NCBI GenBank assembly: GCA_030549495.1
Contig: JAUIRK010000388.1
Coordinates: 186,001 to 250,000 of the forward strand
DNA from: Nectonema munidae
Taxonomy: Eukaryota; Nematomorpha; Nectonematoida; Nectonematidae
Direction of reading: 5' to 3'
DNA: 64,000 nucleotides
A model generated the notes under the pieces. The model ran no database searches. It was not told the DNA's origin and saw only the letters and a program-made list of their open reading frames with translations. The stretch's first letter is position 1. Every line of letters begins with the position of its first letter. Shown here in pieces: positions 1-12,105 of the stretch. A program made the translations under genes and the position numbers.

Positions 1-304
1 AAAAAAAAAAAAAGAGTTTTTGAAGACTGTGTATTATTATTCTACAAAATCCTCTTGTCCGGGTAAATTTTTATAGATTTTTTTATATCAAATAGTTATG
101 TGATAGAATAATATATATGTTTTAATTTAAATTTTACAAATTTTTCTTGCCCAGTCATATCTATAAATATTTTTTATATCAAATATAGCAATATATTTGT
201 TTTAATATTTAGTTTTTTTACTAATTAAAACATTATAAACATCTGTAAAAGCTGAATACTTCATTCTACTAAGTGCTTTATTTTCTTTTTAGTGTTTTAA
301 AATA
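1..304. other. AT-rich, no gene seen
   Basis: AT-rich sequence that opens with a poly-A run. No open frame, splice-flanked exon or recognisable repeat was found. Confidence 0.6.
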
Positions 305-653
305 AGTAGAACGTATGTTTTACGTACGCTGATTTTACGTTCCCTGGATTTTACGTCCTCGCCAAATGATCGATGACGTCATCTTTTTGGTCATTAAATG
401 CATTATTAATACGTTTTTTCTTTGTGATTTTATGCATTAAAAAGTTTATAAAGGTTAATAATTCATCCAACTTCACTGTAGTAGTCTTCTTTAGCTGCCA
501 TAGTCCCTCACGTCGTACACGGTGTGACCATGTGTGATCCAGGCTAGGATGTTCGTGTTGTATGTCAATTTAAAGGTCAACCTGGATTTCACGAATCCTA
601 CGTTTTACGTCCGCCGTTCGGTCCCGTGCCGTACGTAAAACGTAGGTTCTAGT
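305..653. mobile_element. Short non-autonomous DNA transposon (MITE-like)
   Basis: The ends form an inverted repeat: AGAACGTATGTTTTACGTAC from 308 and its near-complement ending at 650 (about two mismatches over 21 bases). AGT flanks both sides (305-307 and 651-653), a possible 3-bp target duplication. The motif TTTTACGT recurs near both ends and further in, as subterminal repeats often do. A perfect CRE-type palindrome TGACGTCA lies inside near 374. No coding capacity. The superfamily cannot be assigned; a 3-bp duplication would suit PIF/Harbinger or CACTA. Confidence 0.65.
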
Positions 654-1153
654 GTACTACTAATTGTAAAAGTGATGTGATGAATGAATGATATACTACG
701 CATTCGCAATAAAAAATGCAAGCGATAGAAGATATGGTGGTGGAGTGCAACAATGAATATTTGTGCAGCAACGTGAAGTGATGAGGAAAATAAAATCTCT
801 AAGAAATAGTGGCAAAGCTTTATGAGATCTGATATGATAGAGTAAGCGGCAACATCAAAGAATAAAAAATGTGCAGTTTTTCTCCGTGTTCAGTGTTTCT
901 CCTACAACCGAAAATTGTAATGCAAGAGGCTGCGTTGTCGTCACGCATTGTAGTGAAGCTGACAGCTAAAAGAGTAAAACTGACATGATTTAGTATCGTC
1001 AGAGATGGGCCGAATACCGTTTCATCATATCTAAATTGACGCATGCTATGTTTCTTAGTATAACATGCACACAAAAAAAAATGTATATATTGACCCTTTA
1101 AAATGATGAATTATTAAAGACAAAACATTTGATTTCTTTTAAATATAATTATA
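654..1153. other. Intergenic, nothing recognised
   Basis: Less AT-rich than its surroundings, with a short minus-strand open frame at 820-1074 that resembles no known protein and has no splice or start context. Nothing can be assigned. Confidence 0.5.
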
Positions 1154-1155
1154 TA

Positions 1156-3658
1156 CAGTCATGTCTCATTAATCCGGCCATGTTGGTTTCAACCTAAAAT
1201 CGACCGGATACTGAAGAACCGGACTAATGAATCAAGAATCTCTTTGAGAGGAAACAGGACAAATCTAAGTGGAGTTTGAAGTTTGTCTAGGGTTGAAGGG
1301 TAGTTATTCCGCGATAAATACAACGGTATCTGGATTGTTATGAATAAAATTAAATTTTATTAACGTAAAGTAATGCCACTTTACAAATGCATGGCATGAT
1401 TTTTTACAAAAAGAAAAACAATCATAAATAATTTATGGTGTTGTTAGATGGCGAGAATAAACTCGAGCTAAAGTATGAATGAAGTTTCGTCTGTTTGGCA
1501 GTAAGTATCTTTTTGTCATCGTTGTCTGATATAATGTCTTGAAGGTTAGATATGTGCTTTGTTGCTTTAGATATTCCAATGAACTCTAGATATGTGATCA
1601 ACTGCTGTAGGTGTGACCTTGCCTCTTTAGATGTTATAATATTAGGACTCACGTCATCACGGTCAGGTGTTGGTAGAGAAAGATTTGTTGCATCGTTTGA
1701 ATCATCCTGCACTATCTCCAGGATGTTGTGATCACTCATTTCTCCTGTGGTTGGTACATCATTGTCCATGTTAATGAATGGGATAGGATCTGTTATTTCT
1801 GGAGTGAGATTATTGATGAGATCTCGAAGACTGTCTATTGTTGTTTCACCCTCATCATCTCCAGTGAAATTATTTTGACCTCTTGTTTCAATGTCAAATT
1901 TAGTTTGGGGTAGGATTAAAACATGTTCCCAACACTTAGCAATAGTAAAACTGCTGACATGGCTCCAAGCATGTTTTATTATGGACAAAGCTTGACGGAT
2001 GTCAATTGTTTGCGGTTTGTTTTCTTCCGCATTCTGGATGTAATGTCTGACAAGCTGCTTTCTATAGTGGCACTTAAAACTATGGATTATGCCAGCATCC
2101 ATGGGCTGGATATGAGAGGTTGTGTTTGGTTGCAGAAACTTTATTTTCACATTCGTCAACTTCAAGTCTTTAGTAGAGTGGCTGCTTGCATTATCCAGTA
2201 GCAGCAGAATATGACGGCCTTGTCTCTTCATACTTTTGTCCACAGACATCACCCAGACCTGAAATATTTCTGAAGTCATCCATGCCTTTTTGTTAAATTT
2301 ATATGTCACATAGATATTTGGATCAAAATTTCTTCCAAAGCATCTAGGGCAACAGGCATGGGCAATGACTAAAGGTTTCAATTTATCACTTCCTGTAGCA
2401 TTAGAACATAGTGCAACTGTGACTCTTGCCTTTGATAACTTACACCCATGGATTTTTCCATGTGTAGCTAAAGTGGATGAAGGCCCCAAATTATAAAAGA
2501 TCTGTTTCATCCATTTTATAAATGTCCTCACCCACATAAGCTTTTAGTTCAGTTTGAAGCATCTGGCGACCGTTTGTGACTGCAGATAAGTCAGCCGATG
2601 CACTTTCGCCATGAATTTTACGGTTAGAGATTCCATGTGTCTCCTTCATCCTAGCAAGTCAACCACAAGAATAGTTAAAGTTTGTAATATTGAGGTCTGC
2701 ACCAAACTTTCTGGCTTTCTCCAACATCATTTCCTCATTGACTATTGCATTTCTAGACCGGACATCATTTAGCCAAAGAAGAAGAGCCGATTCAAGTTTT
2801 GGATGTTGACCATGCTTGCACCTTGTACTGCTCTGAGTGATTGGAGCATTCAACCAAACTTCTGACGCTCTGAGAATCTCACCCACAGTTGATTTGCCAA
2901 TTGTGATAGCAAGGTTGTCTTTGGCCCAAGAGACAACTTCTGTTTGGGAGCATTTAGGATGTTGTTTTTTGTACAGGCAGATTTCTTTCTTATGTGCAGC
3001 TGTGATCTCAACTCGATGCCGTTTGTTTGGAAGACTTGACATATTTGACTTTACAGTATTAGCACGAATTACAGAATGAAGGATTTATGGAACTTTTACA
3101 CAAAAAAAGAATGTAAAAAAAACGTGAAACAAGCCAAAATAAAGTAAGATTTGGAAGCAGTAAAGTAAAATCAAACAGCAATTGCTAGATAGAGCTGTAA
3201 AATAAAACAAAGATTAACATAAAAAAGAAGATTTTACGGTAAGATCAAAAAATTATTGATAGTTTTTTTGATGAGCTTAATAAATAATGTGAATTTTCTT
3301 TAAAGCAGCTTCCGACAAAGCTCTCATCTCTCTTGATTTAGCTTCTCTATGTTGCCAATGTTATATGAGTAGTATTTTCTCTTTCAATTTTGTCCACCCT
3401 CTTTACTCTCTATTTTTACCATTTTCCTATTGCCATAGTTTTCTATCCATATTTCTTTTTTTTTCGCAACAACATAGGCGACCGGATTAATGAGGCTAAA
3501 AAATATGTTCAGTTTTTGATTATGATCGACCGGTACCGGGAGCTGAAATTACCGAATTAGTGAATAATTTTTCAATCTAAATTGTTTGTTGCATTTGCTT
3601 TGTGAGCGAATAGTGAAGAGACCGGATTATCGACGACCGGATAATCGGGACATGACTG
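1156..3658 (-). mobile_element. Tigger (pogo superfamily) DNA transposon
   Basis: A 2.5-kb element bounded by inverted repeats. The left end begins CAGTCATGTCTCATTAATCC; the right end, read in complement, begins CAGTCATGTCCCGATTATCC. TA lies immediately outside both ends (1154-1155 and 3659-3660), the dinucleotide target expected of Tc1/mariner/pogo elements. It encodes one transposase on the minus strand, which is lightly damaged. Size, ends and the protein all fit a Tigger element that is nearly complete and therefore fairly young. Confidence 0.93.
1422..3042 (-). pseudogene. Tigger-type DDE transposase, lightly broken
   Basis: Read 3042 to 1422. The N-terminal part (127 codons, MSSLPNKRHRVE...) is the helix-turn-helix/CENP-B-like DNA-binding region, with the pattern KKEICLYKKQHPKCSQTEVV followed by WAKDNLAITIGKSTV. 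A stop after NYSCG near 2659 interrupts it; the same frame continues with MKETHGISNRKIHGESASAD. The catalytic core follows: the first Asp sits in KMDETD near 2515, where a frameshift leads into the second long frame (1422-2537). The second Asp is in LLLLDNASSH and the third in IQPMDAGIIHSF, a DDD triad. Two lesions in about 500 codons suggest recent inactivation. A functional host-domesticated (TIGD-like) gene is unlikely because intact transposon ends surround it. Confidence 0.9.
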
Positions 3659-3660
3659 TA

Positions 3661-6405
3661 TATTTAAAGAAAAACAAATTTTTTCAGGAGACTTGTGCCA
3701 CATTGGTTCTCATGAGGTTAAACTACGATTTTATAAGCTTATTTTCTAGGCGCCATGATTTAGTAGAGTAACTCATCCTTATATAAGATTACAAAAATCA
3801 CATTCAATATTTTGAAGGACACGTTGGACTTTTGATTCGAATTTTAACAATTTTAAAAAAATAAATGTTATATAAGTATTATGATTTCAGCCTTTCACTT
3901 TAAGAATCGTCAGTTTTTTCTCTTTGACTTATTTATGAAAATATAAACTTAATTCATCGCCAAGAGAATGTACCAAGAAGTATTTTCATGCGAAACGAGC
4001 AAATTGTACCTTTTTTGGAAAGTCTACTGTCTACTGCTCTATTAATCTAGAAAATTTAAAAAATATAATTGAAATATATTTATAGAGATCATATTCCTTG
4101 ATTGATTTTGGACATTAGAAAATAGAAGAGATTTTAGAATTTGTTTGTTATGTAATTGATAACAATATAATTGAATAAAATTAAGGATTTTATAGACAAA
4201 AGATTGGAATCCGAATGGAAAACAAAATTCTAGAACTGTTGGCAAATGTATATATGAATTATGTAGAGAGATGTTTATTAAAATTTGACTACAATCCATT
4301 TATGTATATGTGTTTGGGAACATAGAGATGAAAAATTAAAGAAATTTCTAATTGAATTAAATAAAAATTAATTTGATTTGAAATTTACCTCAGAAATTGG
4401 TTATAATAAGATTCATTTTTAGGATATTAATATAGAAATTGATTTAATTAATATAAAAATTCACTTTTTTTATAATTTATTTTAAAAAAATTTGTGTCTG
4501 AAACTCAACCGTAAGACAATTAAAGTAATATGGAAAATCTATTGACAAGGGCCACCCTCTGGATGAGCATCCCTGCCTAATGTATTCAATTAAGTTTTAT
4601 TATGATAGAAAAAAGTGTTATCAAAAAATATTCTAAGTCAGATAGGATTTTAAAATTTTCATCATAAACTGTTTAATCAAGCTTTGTAATAGTTAAAATT
4701 TACCAATCCAGCATTCTAATGTAGAATACGAAGAAGGCTTTATGACATCATATGGATCAACTTCAATATTCAAACACAAAGTAAGAACAACACTGACAGT
4801 TTTCATCTACATAAAATTGCATAAAACAAGATATTCTATTTCAAATTATATATTTAGAAGTGGAACCTTTTCTTTTACTCTCCATGGTTCAAAAAAGCTC
4901 TTACTATCTTTATCTATGAAATAAACAGGCGAATCATATACAGCTGATATATCATCGAAGTGATTCATAAGCTTTCAAAATAGAAACCAAAACACCATTA
5001 AATAGTGTAGTTATTCTCCATCCATAATAAAATTTTTAAAAAAATAATTTTTTATATTTTTATTGAATTAAAGTTGGTTAATAATAAACATTTAGAATTT
5101 GCATTATAGCTAGCGACTCGTTAGTAGTTAGAATGGTATAATTATATAACTAAAATGTTAAGTTCTTGAACTAATAAGTTTAAATATATTTATTTATTTT
5201 ACTACTACTTTAATTAAATGTCACTACTTATATTCATTTAATGAATAAACCCATATATTTTTTCAAATTGTCGGTATAGTATTCAAGGTAAAAACTTCCA
5301 TAGCTAGAAGGTTGTAAGAATAACCATGATCCGAAATCGAAACCAATTAACACTTCACATTTGCGCCACCAGACTAAGTTAAAAATTTTATTTAAAAACC
5401 CTGTTTTTAGATATTTTATTTTTTATATGCGGCTGATATTCTTTGCTAAGAGAGTATGGGCCTAAAAAGTAATGACGGCGTAGGGGCAGACTGAGGCAAA
5501 GAGTATAACTTCCTTCTTTAATTTTTTTTCTCATATATATTTTTATATAAGAAATCTTAAACTATGTAGGAAAAGAACTCTCATAAAAAACTCAAGAAAG
5601 ATTTCTATAAATTGATTCAAAAGCTAAATAGCTTGATGTCAAAAGGTAAATACAATGAACTGGAGAAAATAGCATTATGTATTTCAGGAAGGTGTTTTAT
5701 TAAACTACCTATAAAATAAACGCACATTTATCCTAACCATCGAATACCAAGAGGCGAATTAAAAATATATGATTTAAATAACAAAAAGCTTAATTAGCTT
5801 TATTTATTATAATTGTGTAAATTTCTTCAGCCGTTAAATTTATTAGTTCATTTGTAATTGTTTTTGACATATATGAACCCTTTCCACTACAGCCTAGTGT
5901 ATACTTACTAAGATGCTTTGCAAAAAAATGGTCAAACTTTACCAAGAAATACTCCAAAGGTAATTACCATTGTTTCTAGAACAAATTCTTTCATTACTTT
6001 TCCTAAGAGTAAGATCTCTTGATAATAATTGATGTTAAAAAATTTTAATATTCCAATTTCGAGCAAAAATACTTCTTTCTAAATTTTTTTGTCTAATTCT
6101 AGTTGCAAAGCTAAAGTAGAATCAATTGGACCTGCCACATATGCTCTTAATCCTATTAGAGATGGACAAACACCTGTCAGTAAATTATGTATCTTCATAA
6201 GATGTCCATTGGTTTGTTTACAAATTCGTTATTGTCTAGTAGTCCCTACGTCATTTATTCTAAAATTTATGTATTGTAATTTTTCTCTTCACATATATAA
6301 GTCAATAATAATATATATAGTATGATAAATCCTGTTATCATAAAATCATTTTCTTCATCCTGTATTCGAATAAAGGTTTTAAAAGATTTATTTAAAACAG
6401 TATAA
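3661..6405. other. 2.7 kb AT-rich spacer
   Basis: Several short open frames exist (for example 4042-4299 and 6089-6325) but none has recognisable protein sequence, and all are typical of AT-rich noise. No inverted-repeat ends, SINE or tandem array were noticed. Confidence 0.5.
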
Positions 6406-6413
6406 CCTCATTG

Positions 6414-7704
6414 CAGGGCCCGCGCGTCCTATTAAAATTGGGGGCTTGAGCTCCCCCCCCCCCCACTCATAAAGTAAGCCCCCCCCCTCCTCACCTTAAA
6501 TGTGAAGCCCCCCTCTTATCAATCTCAAGTCACTGTAAAATAGGCTATTTTGTCCCATTGTTTTTAATATAAACATCCAGCAATCAAGCAAGCATATCAA
6601 CAAAGTTGGCAAGTGCTTAGATATTTCAATCCAATCCAAGTGTTATTTAATTAAAGCTTAGTCCTTCCTAAAATCCTTCAAAGTTCCTAAAGTCCCTCAA
6701 AAGAGTGAGTGATTTTGAAGTTGATTCATCCATGAAACCTAATTCTGATGATAATAATTCAGAAATTGCAAAAATTAGAAAAATATATTATGAATGCTTT
6801 GATTCAGTAATACAGGAAATTTCAAAAAGGTAAAAAATGATATATTACCATTTTGCTTAATGAGTTTTTGGAATTTTTCAGATTTGTAGATCAAAACATT
6901 TCTATTATAAGTGCTATTAACTGTCTTATGCCTAGTTCAAAAGAACATTTTCTTATGTATGAGAAAATCAAACCACTATGCACTCTTCTTGAAATAAAGA
7001 CTGACGAAAATATTTAATCTTCTCAGTGCTTAGTAATCTATCATTTGAATAATACGTTTTCTATAATAATCGTTTTTAATATTTGACATAACTAGGTTAT
7101 CAAAACTTTTTTGTAGGGAAAGAACTTACTACCAGGAATAGAAATTTCTGATATTTTAAAGGAATTATATCTCATCAAGTCCGCCTGTAATGAGGTCTTT
7201 TCTTTGTATATTGGTAATTATGATATTTTTACTAAAATATTATTTACTTTACAGTATATTTTTTAAGCTGCTTTAACAATAGGCATCAGCACAGAGTCGT
7301 GTGAAAGAAGTTTTTCAACACTTAAAAGAGTTTTCACTTCTTCACGACAGTCGATGCTGAGTGAAAGAAAAGAAAACTTCATAATTCTTTCTCAAGGGAA
7401 AAAATTCACAAAGAAAGTTACATTTGATGATTTCCTAAAGAATTTTAACAAAAAAGCAAGAAGACTAAAGTTAACTGTTTGAACATGTAATATTAACTTA
7501 TTCACAATTTTTTAATAAAATGATTCTTCTTTAATTTTTGTTTCTCAAAGATAGTTTTCAAGTGATTTTCTATATCTATTTTTTGTCACATTGATAAAAG
7601 CTTTTTTTGAAAAAACTTTAAGTGTATATTCAACACACTAGAAAGTTTGAGCCCCCCCCCCCTCCCCCCCCCCCTAAAAAAAATTTTGGTTAGCGCTTGG
7701 CCTG
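6414..7704 (+). mobile_element. hAT transposon, internally shortened
   Basis: A 1.29-kb element flanked by a perfect 8-bp target duplication, CCTCATTG, at 6406-6413 and 7705-7712. The ends start CAGGGCCCGCGC and, from the other side, CAGGCCAAGCGC, typical short hAT inverted repeats. Poly-C tracts (near 6455-6490 and 7652-7675) lie just inside each end. It carries only the C-terminal part of a transposase, so it is probably non-autonomous. Confidence 0.9.
6741..7482 (+). pseudogene. hAT (ZMYM1-like) transposase C-terminus with short introns
   Basis: The protein fragments match the pattern of ZMYM1-like hAT transposases. The stretch EIAKIRKIYYECFDSVIQEI ends at a donor at 6830, and a 52-bp GT-AG interval (6830-6881) leads in frame into FVDQNISIISAINCLM. 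Near the end, a 54-bp interval (7214-7267) leads into the hAT dimerisation region: TESCERSFSTLKRVFTSSRQ, then MLSERKENFIILSQ, with a stop at 7480-7482. A stop after DENI near 7016 has no resolved splice around it, so the copy is probably dead. The DNA-binding and most catalytic parts are missing. Confidence 0.75.
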
Positions 7705-7939
7705 CCTCATTGCTTTTAATTATAATATATTTTTTCATTATAATTTCTTATAATATCAAGTGATATGAATAGATATTTACTCTAAATATTTGTTAGCAAT
7801 CCTTCTTCTTAGGTTGTTTTTCTCATGAAGTCATTCATGGTGTTCATTGCTTATGAAATTATATTGGTAATTAAATCTTCATATATTGCTATCTTTGAAA
7901 CTATTGATAATTCTTAACCTATTGATTTTTGGAAAAAAA

Positions 7940-8990
7940 TTATTTTCAGATATATATCACTAATTTAATTGACACTTCCAAACATTTTTAAACCGTAATG
8001 TCCAAACTAGAGTACAGAAATGCGATTTTGTATAAAAAAATTAATTTGAAGGATATTTTACCGAGTATTTCATCCTTAATCAAAATTTTGATTGTTATTT
8101 TCAATCAATTCGCGATTTTAAAAATCAAATTGATATAAATGCTTTAGGTGTTTCAAACTGTAAAGAAATAAAATTTTCTAAGAGTGAATTTAAAATAGAT
8201 CCAAGGTAAAAATTATTTAGTTATAAATTAAAAATTTTATGAATACATAAAAGTTTCATTTTGATTAATTCAATGATTATTTTGTATACTAAATCACTAT
8301 AAAGGCTGATTTCATTAGAAAATATTTATTATTATAAAATTAAGCTATAATTATTTTAATGAAAAACATTCAGACTTTTATTTTTTCGGAAATTAAAATT
8401 TGATTGATAATTCCACAAGTTCTTATAAATTAATTGAATAAAGCGAGTTAAGAAATCAAATAGACATTTCCGATTTAGTATAAAAAATTTATTTTATTTA
8501 TAATATATAAAATATTTATTGGAATAATTTTCAGGCGTACATCCCTAATTCGTTTAAAATTTTTTTACATTTTTTCAGTGTATTAATCAAAACTGAGTCT
8601 AGAAATGAAATCAGCATGACCGATTTAGTAAAATTGATTTTATTTAATAATTTAATTAATGGCCTATTGGTATAAAACATATCATTTATTTAAAATTTAA
8701 AAAATATATTTGAAGAACATTTTCAGACGTAAACCACAAAATGAATTAACAATTCTAGACATTTTCATACCCTAATTACGAAAACGGGTTCCAGAAATGA
8801 AATGAGAATGGCCGAATTTCTATACAAATATACATTTTATTTAAAATTTCAATGAATACTTTTACAAAAAATTTTTTGGCGTAAACCACAAATTTGATTG
8901 ACAATATTATATATTTTCATATCCTATATGCGAAAACTGAACGTAAAAATAAAACCAAATTGTGGATTATATATAAAAACTTTTAAAATA
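7940..8990. repeat. Degenerate tandem array, units of about 150-195 bp
   Basis: A motif series repeats in the same order: TTTTCAG-(A/G)CGTA near the unit start, then ATTGA(C/T)A, then TTCATA/TTTTCA, then AAAACTG/GGGTTC-AGAAATGAAAT, then CCGAATTT/CCGATTTAGTA followed by T-rich sequence. Recognisable unit starts lie near 7943, 8365, 8528, 8720 and 8872. Units are strongly diverged, so this is an old satellite-like array. Confidence 0.6.
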
Positions 8991-9785
8991 TTGTTTGGTT
9001 TAACAGCAACTTACTACATTTTATGTAAAATTTGAATGATATTTTTTGTAGGTTATTTTATAATTAATGAAAATTTTGATTGACATTTTAGCCATGTTTA
9101 TTGATAAAATTGAGTGTTATGAGTTAAAAATTGTAGATTATTTAAAAATTTTCAAGGGATTATCTAATTTTTTTAACTATGTTATAAGGTTAACTACAGA
9201 TAAGATAAAAAATTTCTTTAAAAATATTAACATTTGATTTTGAAGGACAGTTTTTGAAATGAGATTGTCATTAAACAACCATGAAAATGATTTCAAAATA
9301 TGCAGCAACTGATTTTAGACAAAACAGAAATTTTATGGAATATGGTAGATCCAATTTTTGTAAAATAACTTTTTTAGTTGATAATGATGGCGTTTAATAC
9401 CCTCAATCATTAAGAGAATTCTTGTTCTTTACTATTTCCATGCTCAATAACTCTACACTAACAATTTTTAAGTCGCAAAAGCTTTTTCTAAATATTGATG
9501 CTTCCTTACTAAATAATAGCTTGCCTGGAACACAAAATACATCACCAGATTTTCGAAAATACTCAACTATTCTTTTTTGACTTTTAAATATTTGCGATCT
9601 TACGTGTAAATAAGGGTTTCTTTGAATATTGTTAATTTGAAGAGAATGCATTCTTTGAAACATTCTTCTTGAATATCTTCTAAAGTTGCTTTGTTCATCG
9701 TTTTTACCAAAAGGATATAGGAATATATATTATTTATATGTTTAATTCATGCTCAACCTAAAAATAAAACCGTTAATTCATAATT
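8991..9785. other. AT-rich spacer with one unassigned minus open frame
   Basis: The minus strand is open for 86 codons at 9403-9663 (MFQRMHSLQINNIQRNPYLH...). The composition is less simple than random AT-rich frames, but no domain, signal or splice structure was recognised. It could be a worn transposon piece. Nothing else was seen. Confidence 0.35.
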
Positions 9786-9993
9786 ATATATGAATTAGAG
9801 TGTTCTAAAAATGAAGAAAAAAGACAATTTTTTGACACTCATTTTGCCAATAATATATAAAAACATATGAAATTTAAATTAAACTTTCTTAGAACTTTTT
9901 CCGATCAGATGTAGATCTTATGGATCAGTTTTCACGCTTTTTTGTATTAAATTATAACAGACTATAGTTGTGCAAACATAAAATTTATTTATA
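9786..9993 (+). repeat. 208-bp segment identical to 29661-29868 (copy 1)
   Basis: By eye every base from ATATATGAATTAGAG to AAATTTATTTATA equals the segment 19,875 bases downstream in the same orientation. In the downstream copy this is the left part of a 380-bp element with long inverted repeats; here the right arm is absent, so this copy is truncated at its 3' side. Confidence 0.9.
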
Positions 9994-10489
9994 TTTTTAA
10001 AACCGATATTTCTCTTCTTAACCTTATTTTTTACAAATTTTAATTTATCGCAATTTTATTTCTCAATTTAAATGACAACTATATTCAAATTTTTATAAAC
10101 CTTTCATAAATTTTTTGTTCTGAAGATTTAAAAAAATGCAATTTATTATTATCAGTGTAAAGACTTTTAAAAATTTGTTAACTAACCAAATAACTTTTTT
10201 TAATATAATAAAAAAGTCATGAAAATAAAGAAAATACTAAGATCACATCTTTTCTTATTAAAAATAACAGTAACAAAGATAATCTTACAAAAAATTAAGT
10301 AAATTTACTATAAAGCATTGGGAAAGATTTAATCACTATATTTTAAACCTTGGGTTCCTAGCCCTCACACAATAGAGCAAATTTTTAAATACAACATATT
10401 TATCATGGAAGATACCTTAATTTTTTAAATCTTTAATATTGATTATTCATTAAAAGTATTTTGACGTTATTGAAAGTAATTAATTCTCT
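9994..10489. other. AT-rich spacer, nothing seen
   Basis: No coding, repeat or transposon signature was recognised. Confidence 0.5.
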
Positions 10490-10870
10490 CCTTTTTTACC
10501 GAAAATGTCCCCATATGAACATTTTTACGTTTTAAATCATCTCAATTATATTATGAATGAAATTCCGATATGAAGTGCTGCATCATTCATAATTTTGCTT
10601 TTAAAATTGTCCAATCTAATCGGTTGAATAATTTTCATTAATATTTTTCATTTTAAAATCTCATAACTTCGTTTATAATGAAATTCAGATATAAGAATAT
10701 CATTTATGAAATAAAGAATTTTTCGGTTAAATTTTTTGATCAATGAATTCTATTTAACTTTTTACGATTCGAAAATATGGCCCCTTTGTTTCCAGAATGA
10801 AATTTGGAAATGAAATTTTCTATCATTTATGGTTTAATTAAAATAAATAATTTAATTTGATTTTCGATGT
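10490..10870. repeat. Diverged tandem repeat, period about 120 bp
   Basis: Three units share AATGAAATT-(C/T)-(C/A/G)GA(T/A)AT followed by ATCATT(C/T)AT. The anchor AAATT occurs at 10560, 10681 and 10801, giving steps of 121 and 120 bases. The wording resembles the array at 7.9-9.0 kb (AGAAATGAAAT), so the two may be related. Confidence 0.55.
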
Positions 10871-11593
10871 TTGGAAAAAAATTGGTTAAAATATATTATG
10901 TAGATAAAAATTCATCACTATAAAATACAATCTATATTATAATTTAAATTTAAAGAAACCCCAAAAATTTGTACTCTTTACTGACTAAGTAGTTTTTTGT
11001 TGTTTTCCTATGTAATTTATGCTAAAGAGTTTAAGCATTTACTTATTATAGGGTCCAAATATTTCAATAAAATGTCATCACTCATGGTGAAGAAAATCGT
11101 AAAATGTTGAGAAAGAATTTACCCTACGGATTAAATGCTGAGATTTAAATGCTAATCATGCCGAGGCAGGGAAAGGGGATAAGCTTCCATTCTCCTAGAA
11201 GTGTCTCAAAAGCCAAACATATCCAATAACCTCTAATAGCAAATCTCTAGATCTGCCTTTTCGTGGCGAGAGTTGTTATAAACTAGATGATCTTGAAAGC
11301 GAATGAATAGGCGCGTTATCCTATAGCTTCGGGTAGAACAAGCTTGTAGCTTTAATTAGCAGTTGTTCTAGGAAGAAATAAATACAGACTTAAAATTGCC
11401 GCTGTCTTGCGGATAAAGTCTTTTGGAAGCAAAGGCAATATCGTGAATACAAAATGGTTGGCGTCAGGAAAGACATCCGTTTGTAAAATTGTTGGTTCTA
11501 ATTACTATGCAATGATCCTAAATAAATATGGGCCGGGTTACAGTCTGAGATCTTACCTGCCTATGTAAAAAGAAGAGTGAAACAAATTTTGTA

Positions 11594-11995
11594 GTGAAGA
11601 GTGTGCAAACAAGTAAAAATAAATTAAGGTTAGCAAAGTTGAATGTTGGTTCAATGACTGGTAAAATTTGTGAACTTGTAGAAGAAATTATGAAAAGACG
11701 CGTTGGTATACTATGTCTGCAAGAAACGAGATGGAAAGTAAATCAGAATAAGGAATTAGAACAGGGCTTCAAATTGTTTTACAGTGGTGAGTATAACAAA
11801 AGAAACGGAGTAGGAGTTATATTTTCAAAAATAGGTAGGGGAAAAATATTAAGAATTATTAGAGTGAATGATAAATTAATAGCAGTTCAAAGTGATATCA
11901 GAGTATGCACCTCAGTCAGGTTGGAAAGAAGACGAAAAAGAAATATTTGGATTTGATTGGAAAGCATGTGTAAACTGGAAAGTTATTGTTTGGAG
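11594..11995 (+). pseudogene. LINE endonuclease domain (apurinic-type), 5' part
   Basis: The open stretch reads KLRLAKLNVGSMTGKICELV, then RRVGILCLQETRWKVNQN, then GFKLFYSGEYNKRNGVGVIF. LNVGSMTGK and the catalytic-site segment CLQETRWK (Glu of the metal site) are hallmarks of the RTE-type exonuclease-endonuclease-phosphatase domain that nicks target DNA. The frame is lost around 11915, after which GWKEDEKEIFGFDWKACVNW follows in another frame. No upstream ORF1-like protein was seen, which is usual for RTE elements. Confidence 0.85.
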
Positions 11996-12105
11996 CAGAT
12001 TAGAATGGACATGTTGGGAAAAGTGCGGATTGATATAAAGCTGTTCATGGTGGTTTTGGATACCACAAAAGAAATGAAGATTTAATATGCAATACCATTT
12101 CTTTG

